Under the pieces are notes generated by a model, which was not told the origin of the DNA, did no database searches, and was given only the letters and a program-made list of their open reading frames with translations. A DNA stretch of 64,000 bases, from assembly GCA_019241085.1 (NCBI GenBank), contig JAFAXH010000124.1, positions 1-64,000 on the forward strand, given 5' to 3'. Below are positions 43,399 through 51,230 of this stretch, in pieces (positions within the stretch are counted from its first letter, which is position 1; each line of letters opens with the position of its first letter). The DNA is from Verrucomicrobiota bacterium (GTDB taxonomy: Bacteria > Verrucomicrobiota > Verrucomicrobiia > Chthoniobacterales > SZAS-18). The position numbers and the translations under genes are program-made.

Positions 43399-44976
43399 AT
43401 GGCTTCAGTGGTTCCCACCTGGCGGCTGGCCGACCTCGTGGATTACGAGTGTTTTCTGGAAGACGACGAAGGCGAGTCGGCGGAGAAATTGCGCGACCGC
43501 GACCGCGCCATTTTCGCCCGCGCCATCGAGCCGAAAAAAGCGGGCAATCCGCGCGATACCCTGCGGCTCTGGTTGGAAGAACGCCGACGCGTCGCGCACA
43601 GCGCCCGGACGCGCCGCGAGGTCGTGCTGCCGGGCGAGGCGTTTGCGCAGACGCGCGGCTTGCTCGCGGGCGCGCTCGGTGTGTTCGGCGCGCTGCTCGG
43701 CGGCGGCGCGGCGTGGAGCGCGCTGACTTACGCGCGCGGCGGCGAGCCGATCAATGCGCTCGCGTTTTTCTGCGAGTTCGCGCTGCTGCAAATCGTCATC
43801 CTGCTCACGGCGCTGTGCGCGTTGGGCTTGAGGAAATTCCTGCCGGAACTGCCCTCGCTCGCACGGCTGCTCTGGCGACTGGCCGCCGCGTGGGCGGGTC
43901 AGCTCTGGCGGCGGGCGGGCGCGCGGTTGACCACGGGCGGCGCGCGGGCGGAAGCGCGCGCGGCGTTCGGCGCGCTGCGGGCGCGGCGCGGACTTTATGG
44001 CACCATCGCCGGCTGGAACCTGCTGCGGCTGACGCAGATTTTCGCCATTTTTTTTAACCTCGGCGTGCTGGGCGCAACGACGGCGCGGCTCTCGTTGCAG
44101 CAGCTTTACTTCGGCTGGGAAGCCACCTTTCCCGCGGTGAACGCCGCGAACGTGCATCGGCTCGTCGTCACCGCCGCGCTGCCGTGGTCGAGACTCGGCG
44201 CCGCGCCTTCGCGCGAAGCGGTCGAGCGCAGTCAGAATTTTCGCCGCGCCGACGAGCAACCTGACCCGGCCAGCTCGCCGGCGTGGGGCGCGTTCCTGCT
44301 CGCGGCGGTGACGTGTTACGGATTGTTGCCGCGCGCGGCGCTGTTTGGTTGGGCGTGGTTCGCGGAACGCCGCGCGCTCGGGCAACTGCGCTTCGGCGAT
44401 GCGCGTTCGGAAGCTTTGCTCCAACGGCTGCACACGCCGCGCATGACCGTCGCCAGCGCACGCTCGAACGCCGTCGCGGCGCGTCCGCCGGTGTCGCCGC
44501 CGCACGCGGCGGATGAAAACCACGCCGAGCTGGCGCCGCTCCCGCGCGCCGAATCTGCTCGCGACCCGCGGCGTTTGGTTTTGAATCTCACCGGGCTGCC
44601 GCTGACCGCTGCCGACGTAGCGCCCGCCTTGGGCGATGCCGCCGAGGTGACGGATGTTTTCGTCGCGGGCACGCTCGATCCGGCGGAGGATGAACGCGCC
44701 TTTGCGGCGGTGGCGGAAAAACTGCGCGCTGACCCGGCGCTGCGGCCCGTGGCGCTGCTCGGCGCGTGGACGCCGCCGATGCGCGCGACGCATCTGTTGC
44801 TCGACCGCTTGCGGACCGCGGCAGGCGCGGAACGGTTGCTGGAACTGGCGCTCGTGGGCAAGCCGACTGGCCCGGCGTCGTCGGCATTTCGGCCGGTGCA
44901 AGCCAGGGACCGCGAGCTGTGGGCGCGGGCGGTGCGGGCGCGCGGCGACGCCTTTCTGACGCTATCGGCGCGTTAG
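43399..44976 (+). CDS. DUF2868 membrane protein
   Basis: 525 residues. An N-terminal cytoplasmic part has LADLVDYECFLEDDE, followed by about four membrane helices (near 88-111, 120-145, 213-232 and 292-317), then a soluble C-terminal domain with LNLTGLPLTAADVAPAL and a Rossmann-like pattern. DUF2868 proteins are always found beside DUF3482 GTPases, as here, where the next gene begins 23 bases after the stop. The pair is thought to be a membrane-bound GTPase system of unknown role. The family call rests on this pairing and the layout. Confidence 0.85.
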   Translation: MASVVPTWRLADLVDYECFLEDDEGESAEKLRDRDRAIFARAIEPKKAGNPRDTLRLWLEERRRVAHSARTRREVVLPGEAFAQTRGLLAGALGVFGALLGGGAAWSALTYARGGEPINALAFFCEFALLQIVILLTALCALGLRKFLPELPSLARLLWRLAAAWAGQLWRRAGARLTTGGARAEARAAFGALRARRGLYGTIAGWNLLRLTQIFAIFFNLGVLGATTARLSLQQLYFGWEATFPAVNAANVHRLVVTAALPWSRLGAAPSREAVERSQNFRRADEQPDPASSPAWGAFLLAAVTCYGLLPRAALFGWAWFAERRALGQLRFGDARSEALLQRLHTPRMTVASARSNAVAARPPVSPPHAADENHAELAPLPRAESARDPRRLVLNLTGLPLTAADVAPALGDAAEVTDVFVAGTLDPAEDERAFAAVAEKLRADPALRPVALLGAWTPPMRATHLLLDRLRTAAGAERLLELALVGKPTGPASSAFRPVQARDRELWARAVRARGDAFLTLSAR

Positions 44977-44999
44977 TTTCGCCAACTAATTTTTTGTCC

Positions 45000-46556
45000 A
45001 TGTCGCCGCCGTCACCGCCACCGCCGCCAACTGGTCCGCCGCCGTTGCCGCGCGTGCCGGCGTTCGCCGTGCTCGGCGTGGTCAACGAAGGCAAGACGTC
45101 CATTGTCGCGACGCTGTCCGAAGACCCGCACGCGTGCCCCGATCCGACGCCCGGCGCCACGGTTGAGGTCGAGCCTTACACGGTTTCGATTGATGGCGAG
45201 CCGGTGATGCGGCTTTACGACACGCCCGGTTTTCAAAACGCCATCGGCGCGCTGGCCTGGGTGCGGGCGCAGGATTTCCCGCCGGGCACGGACGCGCTGT
45301 CGGCGTTTGTCGAGGCGCACGCGGACGAGCCCGATTTTGAAAACGAATGCCGCCTGCTGCGTCCGGTCCTCGACGAAAAAGCGTGCATTCTCTACGTCGT
45401 CGATGGCTCCGCGCCGTTGTCGCCGCATTACCTCGCGGAGATGGAACTCTTGCGGCTTTCCGGCCGGCGGCGGCTGGCGCTCATCAATTCCAAAGAAGAC
45501 GGCGGCGACTTCACCGCGGCCTGGCGCACGGAGTTGGAAAAGCACATGCCGGCGCGACTTTTTAACGCGCACCACGCGACGTTCGCGGATCGGCTGGCGC
45601 TGTTTGAAGCGTTGCGCGCGCTCTACGACACGCCGGCGGAGGTCAACGCTTGTCAACGCATCATCGACGCCTTCACCCGCGATTGGCGTCGGCGGCGGGC
45701 GGAAGCGGTCAGCGTCATCACGCGGCTCGTCGAGGACGCGGTGCGGCACGTCGAAACGCGCAACATCCGCGCGGAATTGCTGCCTTCAGAATTGGAAGGG
45801 TTAAAGACGGAACTGCTCGCGCGTTATCACACGCGCATTGCCGAACTGGAGCGCGCCGCGCATCTGCGGTTGCGGGAGATTTACAAACACGCCAGCCCAG
45901 TCTGGCAGACGCCGGTGCCGCCGGTGTTGGGCGAGTCTTTATTCAGCGAGACGACGTGGCAGGCGCTCGGTTTGACGAAGCACCAGCTCGCGCTCGCGTC
46001 GGCGGCGGCGGGCGCGGCGGCGGGGCTGGGGCTGGATGCGCTGCTGGCGTTTCATTCGCTCGGCGTCGGCGCGCTGCTGGGCGGCGCGGTCGGCGGCGTC
46101 TCGGCGTATCTCGGCGGCCGTCGGCTGGCGACGGTGGAAGTGCGCGCGCCGGGCGCGTTGCAAACGCTTTTCGGCAACCAGCGGCTCGGCGGCGAGCAGT
46201 TGCAAATCGGGCCGTCGCGCGATTTGAATTTTGCGTTCATCCTGCTCGACCGCGCGCTGCTCCTGTGCGCCGCGCTGCTTGGCCGGGCGCACGCGCGGCG
46301 GGACGAGATTCGCGTCGCGCCCGACGGGCCGGCGGAGGCGCGGGCGGGCGTCACCGCGGGCTGGTCGCGCGAGCGCGCGGGCAAGGTCTCCGCCTATGTG
46401 GCGGCGCTCGTCGGCGGGCGCGGGCTGGCGCGGTGGCTGGACCGGCGTTCGCGCGACGATCTGCGGCAGGATTTTGCGAAAGAAATCCGCGCTGCGCTCG
46501 TGGCGCTCGACCCGCTCGGCAACCGGCTGCCGGCGGAGGAAAGGAGAGCGTTTTGA
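45000..46556 (+). CDS. DUF3482 GTPase (partner of DUF2868)
   Basis: 518 residues from the ATG at 45000; a longer frame upstream overlaps the DUF2868 gene and is unlikely. A Pro-rich start is followed by a P-loop GVVNEGKT (26-33), G3-type DTPGF (74-78), a TEVEPYTV-like switch (here TVEVEPYTV), the NSKEDG loop, and a C-terminal membrane or hairpin region (near 335-385, Ala/Gly-rich). This matches the DUF3482 GTPase family. Its stop overlaps the start of the cysteine-cluster gene by the sequence TTTTGA. Confidence 0.88.
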   Translation: MSPPSPPPPPTGPPPLPRVPAFAVLGVVNEGKTSIVATLSEDPHACPDPTPGATVEVEPYTVSIDGEPVMRLYDTPGFQNAIGALAWVRAQDFPPGTDALSAFVEAHADEPDFENECRLLRPVLDEKACILYVVDGSAPLSPHYLAEMELLRLSGRRRLALINSKEDGGDFTAAWRTELEKHMPARLFNAHHATFADRLALFEALRALYDTPAEVNACQRIIDAFTRDWRRRRAEAVSVITRLVEDAVRHVETRNIRAELLPSELEGLKTELLARYHTRIAELERAAHLRLREIYKHASPVWQTPVPPVLGESLFSETTWQALGLTKHQLALASAAAGAAAGLGLDALLAFHSLGVGALLGGAVGGVSAYLGGRRLATVEVRAPGALQTLFGNQRLGGEQLQIGPSRDLNFAFILLDRALLLCAALLGRAHARRDEIRVAPDGPAEARAGVTAGWSRERAGKVSAYVAALVGGRGLARWLDRRSRDDLRQDFAKEIRAALVALDPLGNRLPAEERRAF

Positions 46557-46912
46557 ACCCGCCATCGTCCGCGCCATTGTTCTACCAATGCCAGCGTTGC
46601 GCGAACTGCTGCCGCTGGCCGGGATTTGTAAAGCTCACGGACGACGACATCGCGGCCCTTGCGGCGTTTTTACAAATGAGCGAACACGCGTTCATTCAAG
46701 AATTCACCCGGCTGCGACCGCAACGCGACGGCCTGGCGTTGACGGACAAGGCCAACGGCGAGTGCGTCTTTCTTGACGGCCGCGATTGCCGGGTGCAGCC
46801 GGTGAAGCCGGCGCAATGCCGCGGCTTTCCGAACGCGTGGAATTTTCCCGGCTGGCGCGAGGTGTGCGAAGCGGTGCCAATTTTTTCCGCGCAGGAAGCG
46901 GCGGGCGGTTGA
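46553..46912 (+). CDS. YkgJ-family cysteine-cluster protein (TTG start)
   Basis: 119 residues. The CxxCxxxC-type cluster CQRCANCCRW near the N-terminus, CVFLDGRDCRV, and QCRGFPNAWNF near the end are the family's metal-binding marks, suited to a Zn or Fe-S site. The start is a TTG at 46553 that overlaps the DUF3482 stop (TTGA); the good Shine-Dalgarno AAGGAG about 8 bases upstream decides this. An ATG is not available in the frame near here. It is co-transcribed with the GTPase pair. The function of the family is not known. Confidence 0.85.
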   Translation: MNPPSSAPLFYQCQRCANCCRWPGFVKLTDDDIAALAAFLQMSEHAFIQEFTRLRPQRDGLALTDKANGECVFLDGRDCRVQPVKPAQCRGFPNAWNFPGWREVCEAVPIFSAQEAAGG

Positions 46913-47092
46913 ACACTCGCCGCCCGTGCGTCGTCAAAGTGATTGTGCCCACCGAACCGAGCTGCGGCGGCGAATCGGCGATTGCCGTGCATCGGCGACC
47001 CCGCCCTTTCCGCGCACTTGACCTACGGCGTATATTCGTTGGCAAGGAAAAGCCTCGGCGGCGAGGCAACTGCACGCGACACAATTTGCTGC

Positions 47093-48811
47093 ATGAATCC
47101 GCCTGACCGCTCGCATGAATTCGACCTGCCCTACGGCGCTGCTGGCTCTGCGGCCTCCGGCGCCGGCTCCGACGAAATGACGGCGCTGGACCTCCTGGAT
47201 CGCACGATCGCGGGATTGACCATCGGCGACCCGATCCGCCGCCACTTGCTCGCCGTGCGCGCGCAGGTTGCCGAGCAGGAGGAAACCATCAACGAAGCGC
47301 GGCAGACGCTGGAGAAAATGGAGGAAGTCATCAAAAAGGTGACTTCGCCGGCGAACCGCATCGGTATCTTTCTCGGCACGCCGAACCGCGAGACGGCGCA
47401 CATCGTCGTCGGCGGCTCGGATTATTATTGCAACGTCGATCCGCGCATCTCGATCTCGAAGTTGAAAAAAGGCACGCGCATTTTGGTGAACGAAGCCTAC
47501 GTCATCGTCGGCGACCTCGGCTTCGATCACGGCGGACCGGTGACGAAGGTGACGGAGGTGATCGGCAACGACCGGCTGCGCGTCGGCCAGGACAACGGCT
47601 TGCAATCGCTCGTGCTGGCGCGCGGGGCGGAGATCGCGAAGGCAACGATCAAGACCGGCGACGAAGTGCGCGTCGATCCGCATTATCGCATGGCGCTGGA
47701 AGTCTTGGCGAAGCCGCAAGCGAAGGATCATTATCTCGACGAAGTGCCGGAGCTGCCGTGGGACAAAGTCGGCGGACAGCAGGAAGCGTTGCAGGCGATT
47801 CGCGACGCCATCGAGCTGCCGCTGGTGCATGCGGAGTTGTTCTCCAAATTCCAGCACAGCACGCCGAAAGGCTTTCTGCTTTACGGCCCGCCGGGCTGCG
47901 GCAAGACGCTCATCGGCAAGGCGTGCGCGTGGAATCTGACGGCGAAGCTGAAGGAGAAAACCGGCGAGAACATGAAGGAATACTTCATGCACATCAAAGG
48001 CCCGGAAATCCTGAACATGTGGGTTGGCGAGAGCGAGCGGATGGTGCGCGAGATTTTTGCGACCGCGCGTGAAAAGCGCAAGGAAGGTTACCTGCCATTT
48101 CTGTTCATCGACGAAGCGGAGAGCATTCTCGGCACGCGCCGGGCGTCGCGTTATTCCAATATTTTGAGCACGCTGGTGCCGATGTTTTGCACCGAGATGG
48201 ATGGCATCGACTCGCTCAACGACGTGGTCATCATCCTCGCGTCGAACCGCGCCGATCTCATTGATCCGGCGATCATCCGGCCCGGCCGCATTGATCGGAA
48301 AATCAAGGTCAACCGGCCGACGAAGGAAGGCGCGCGCGAGATTTACCGCATCTATCTCGGCGAAGATTTGCCGTATGATCCGACCTTGGTGAAAGAAGCC
48401 GGCGGCGTGCGTGCGGCCATCGACACGCTCATCAATGATCTCGTTGAGCAGCAGTTCGGACATCGCGACGAAAATCGTTTTCTCGAAGTCACGTTGCGCA
48501 GCGGGCGCAAGGAAACGTTGTATCGCGGCGACCTCGTGAGCGGCGCGATCATCGCGTCGGTCGTCGAGCGCGCGAAGGGTTTGGCGATCAAGCGCGCCAT
48601 CGTCACCGGCCAGGAGGAAGGCATCAGCGCGAGCGACTTGGGCTTGTCGTTGAATGCGGAATATCAGGAGAACGACATCTTTCCTCCGACGGATATCGTC
48701 GAAGACTGGCTGAAGCTGATCGACTACGACGCGGAAAACGTGGTGCGCGTGGCGCCGTTCAAACCAGGCCGCGAAGAGAAACAGGCGAAGACGAATCGGG
48801 CGATCATTTGA
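47093..48811 (+). CDS. arc: ARC/Mpa-type proteasomal AAA ATPase
   Basis: 572 residues from the ATG at 47093 (MNPPDRSHEFDLPYG). An N-terminal coiled coil (about 45-85), two OB domains (about 90-205), then AAA: Walker A GPPGCGKT (265-272), Walker B FLFIDEAE (336-343), pore-loop region and arginine-finger context in NRADLIDPAIIRPGR. It follows the actinobacterial Mpa/ARC layout, in which the coiled coil binds Pup and the ring unfolds substrates for the 20S proteasome. The C-terminus reads QAKTNRAII and lacks the terminal Gln-Tyr-Leu motif by which Mpa docks to the 20S core. The next gene (19 bases on) is a Dop-like enzyme. Confidence 0.93.
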   Translation: MNPPDRSHEFDLPYGAAGSAASGAGSDEMTALDLLDRTIAGLTIGDPIRRHLLAVRAQVAEQEETINEARQTLEKMEEVIKKVTSPANRIGIFLGTPNRETAHIVVGGSDYYCNVDPRISISKLKKGTRILVNEAYVIVGDLGFDHGGPVTKVTEVIGNDRLRVGQDNGLQSLVLARGAEIAKATIKTGDEVRVDPHYRMALEVLAKPQAKDHYLDEVPELPWDKVGGQQEALQAIRDAIELPLVHAELFSKFQHSTPKGFLLYGPPGCGKTLIGKACAWNLTAKLKEKTGENMKEYFMHIKGPEILNMWVGESERMVREIFATAREKRKEGYLPFLFIDEAESILGTRRASRYSNILSTLVPMFCTEMDGIDSLNDVVIILASNRADLIDPAIIRPGRIDRKIKVNRPTKEGAREIYRIYLGEDLPYDPTLVKEAGGVRAAIDTLINDLVEQQFGHRDENRFLEVTLRSGRKETLYRGDLVSGAIIASVVERAKGLAIKRAIVTGQEEGISASDLGLSLNAEYQENDIFPPTDIVEDWLKLIDYDAENVVRVAPFKPGREEKQAKTNRAII

Positions 48812-48830
48812 TCTCGTTGCTCAATCCAAC

Positions 48831-50354
48831 ATGAAACGCGTCTTCGGGATCGAGACCGAGTTTGGCATCACGGTGGACGGCGTGGAAAACGTGGATGTCG
48901 TCAGCGAATCCATCGAGCTGGTGCGCCGTTATACCGAATACGGCACGCTGATGAAGTGGGATTACACGCTGGAAGATCCGCACAACGACGCGCGCGGATT
49001 TCGCGCGCCGGAGCTGATGCAGGACACCGACGAGAGCGCCTACTTCGAGATCGACAAAAACCGGCCGCTTTCCTTCGAGGAAATCAAGAGCGACCTCGTG
49101 CTCTGCAACGGCGCGCGTTTTTACAACGACCACGCGCACCCGGAGTATTCGACGCCGGAATGCACGACGCTACTCCAGATTGTCAGCCAGGAAAAAGCCG
49201 GCGAACGCATCCTCGCCGAGTGCGCGCGGCGGCGGAACAAAAAGCTGCTGCCCGAGCGCGAGGTGAAGCTTTACAAAAACAACACCGACTTCATCGGCCA
49301 CTCCTACGGCTGCCACGATAACTTTCTCATGTCGCGCCACGTCCCGTGGGATCGCGTGGTCAGCGATATTTTGCCGTTCCTCATCACGCGCCAGATTTTT
49401 GCCGGCGCTGGCAAGATGGGCGTCGAGGCGGAGAGCGTGCCGACGCAGAGCGGCATCTACCAGATTTCGCAGCGCGCCGATTTTTTCAGCGTCATCGTCT
49501 CCATCGACACGATGAACCGTCGGCCGTTGGTGAACACGCGCGACGAGCCGCACGCAGACAGCTCGCGCTACCGGCGGTTCCACGTCATCATCGGCGACTC
49601 GAACATGAGCGAGTTCGCCACGGCGTTGAAGATGGGCACGACCTCGCTCGTCCTGGAATTGATCGAACTCGGCAGGGCGCCGCAGCTCGAATTCGCGCAG
49701 CCTATCGAGACGACGAAGGCGATCTCGCGTGACCAGACTTTCGACTGGATCATCGAATTGAAAGATGGCCGCAAGATTTCCGCCATCGACGTGCAGCGCC
49801 TGTATCTCGCCGCGGCGCTAGCGCATTGCGACCGCAGCGACCCGGAGGCCAAGTGGCTCCTGACCGAATGGGAAAGCGTGCTGAACGATTTGGAAAAAGA
49901 CGTGATGCGCTGCCGCGACCGCGTCGATTGGGTGGCGAAGAAATTTCTCATCGACACGCTGCGCGAGGAGGAAAAACTCGCGCCGAGCGATCCCTGGCTG
50001 CAAGCGATTGACCTGGAATATCACAACGTCAATCCCGACCAGGGCTTGCACTACGCGTTGCTGCGCGACGGCCAGATGCGGCGCTTCGTGACCGAGGACG
50101 ACATTCGCAACGCGATCTTCACGCCGCCCGACACGACCCGCGCGTGGTTCCGCGGGCGCAGCGTGGCGAGGTTCAACAACGAAGTGTCGTCGATCCACTG
50201 GGACGAAGTAGTGTTCAATCACGTCAGCGGCTCGCGACGGGTGTCGCTCAACCAGGCGTTCAACGACCACAAGCTCGACCAGCTCAACCGCTTGATTCGC
50301 GAGGCGAAGACTTTTCCCGATTTCATCCGCGATCTCAGCGTGCTCGAGCGTTGA
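48831..50354 (+). CDS. dop: Pup deamidase/depupylase-like enzyme (Dop type)
   Basis: 507 residues of the PafA/Dop carboxylate-amine ligase-like family. GIETEFGI (6-13) holds the metal-binding Glu8 and Glu10. NGARFYNDHAHPEYSTPEC (93-111) contains Asp100, matching the Dop nucleophile; this DHAHPEY form is Dop-like, whereas PafA has DVGSHPEY. The Dop loop region (WDYTLEDPHNDARGF, 43-57) is present. Later motifs are LYKNNTDFIGHSYGCHDN, SQRADFFSV, NTRDEPHADSSRYRR and FHVIIGDSNMSEF. Dop deamidates Pup Gln to Glu and removes Pup from proteins. No Pup, PafA or proteasome gene is seen here; a ligase activity cannot be ruled out. Confidence 0.9.
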   Translation: MKRVFGIETEFGITVDGVENVDVVSESIELVRRYTEYGTLMKWDYTLEDPHNDARGFRAPELMQDTDESAYFEIDKNRPLSFEEIKSDLVLCNGARFYNDHAHPEYSTPECTTLLQIVSQEKAGERILAECARRRNKKLLPEREVKLYKNNTDFIGHSYGCHDNFLMSRHVPWDRVVSDILPFLITRQIFAGAGKMGVEAESVPTQSGIYQISQRADFFSVIVSIDTMNRRPLVNTRDEPHADSSRYRRFHVIIGDSNMSEFATALKMGTTSLVLELIELGRAPQLEFAQPIETTKAISRDQTFDWIIELKDGRKISAIDVQRLYLAAALAHCDRSDPEAKWLLTEWESVLNDLEKDVMRCRDRVDWVAKKFLIDTLREEEKLAPSDPWLQAIDLEYHNVNPDQGLHYALLRDGQMRRFVTEDDIRNAIFTPPDTTRAWFRGRSVARFNNEVSSIHWDEVVFNHVSGSRRVSLNQAFNDHKLDQLNRLIREAKTFPDFIRDLSVLER

Positions 50355-50387
50355 GCCGCCGCGGGTCTGCGCTTATCGTGGCGGCCT

Positions 50388-51119
50388 ATGGGACGCCAGT
50401 GGCTGCAAGCGAAACGCGAGGTAGCGAACCTCAAAAAAGGTCAGGTCGTCGGCAAGCTCGTCAAGGAAATCATGGTCGCCGCCAAGCTCGGCGGCGCGGA
50501 CCCGGCGGGCAACGCGCGGCTGGCGGCGGCGGTGGAAAAAGCGCGCCGCGCGAGCGTGACGCGCGACGTGATCGAGCGGGCGATCAAAAAAGGCGCGGGC
50601 GTCGGCGCGGACAAGCTGGTGCTCGATCAAGTGACCTTTTAAGGCTATGCGCCGCACAAGGTGCCAGTGATCGTTGAGGTGCTCACGGACAACCAGAACC
50701 GCACCGCGCCGGAAATCCGCGTGTTGTTCAAACAAGGACAGCTCGGCACGGCGGGCAGCAACAAGTTTTTGTTCGATCACATCGGACTCGTCGAGGCGCA
50801 TCACGCCGACCCGGCTGCCGACCCGGAAGCCGCGGCGATTGAGGCGGGCGCGAATGACTTCGAGCCGCTCGATCACGCGGCCAACGACGACATTCCGGAA
50901 GGCCGCGTCGGCGCGCGTTTTTTCACCGAGCGCGCCGCGTGCGCGGCGGTGTCGCACTGGCTGGCGGCGAACGACTGGACGGTGGTGACGAGTGAGATCG
51001 GCTATGTCGCCAAGTCGTTCCCGGCCTTGAGCGAAACGCAGCGGGCTGAGGTCGGCGAATTTTTGCAAAAACTCGACGATCATGACGACGTGCATCGCGT
51101 CTGGGCCGCGCTGAAATAG
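50388..51119 (+). pseudogene. yebC: YebC/PmpR-family gene interrupted by an in-frame TAA
   Basis: The frame runs MGRQWLQAKREVANLKKG to VLDQVTF, then TAA (50640-50642), then GYAPHKVPVIVEVLTDNQN in the same frame to the stop at 51117. A normal YebC has an Glu codon at that place (VTFEGYxP), so GAA has become TAA. All other parts keep the family's sequence (NRTAPEIRVLFKQGQLG; AVSHWLAAN). Full length would be about 243 residues. YebC helps ribosomes through proline stretches. Possible explanations are a true pseudogene, a sequencing error, readthrough, or re-initiation at GTG 50661. It follows dop by 33 bases. Confidence 0.85.
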
Positions 51120-51230
51120 GCGGCGACCAATCGGCGGGGCGTCTGCGGATTAAGTTGGAAAAAAGGCGGGCGGGCAGATTGAACGTCGCCCGTCTTCGGA
51201 TGTCTTAATTTGCGACAGTTTCCCTCTGTG

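Noticed and set aside
47018-47036. Promoter for arc (TTGACC and TATATT)
   Set aside because: The two boxes are only 7 bases apart, too close for a sigma-70 promoter.
48831-50354. PafA ligase instead of Dop
   Set aside because: The DHAHPEY motif and the segment after WDY fit Dop better, but a PafA role is not fully excluded.
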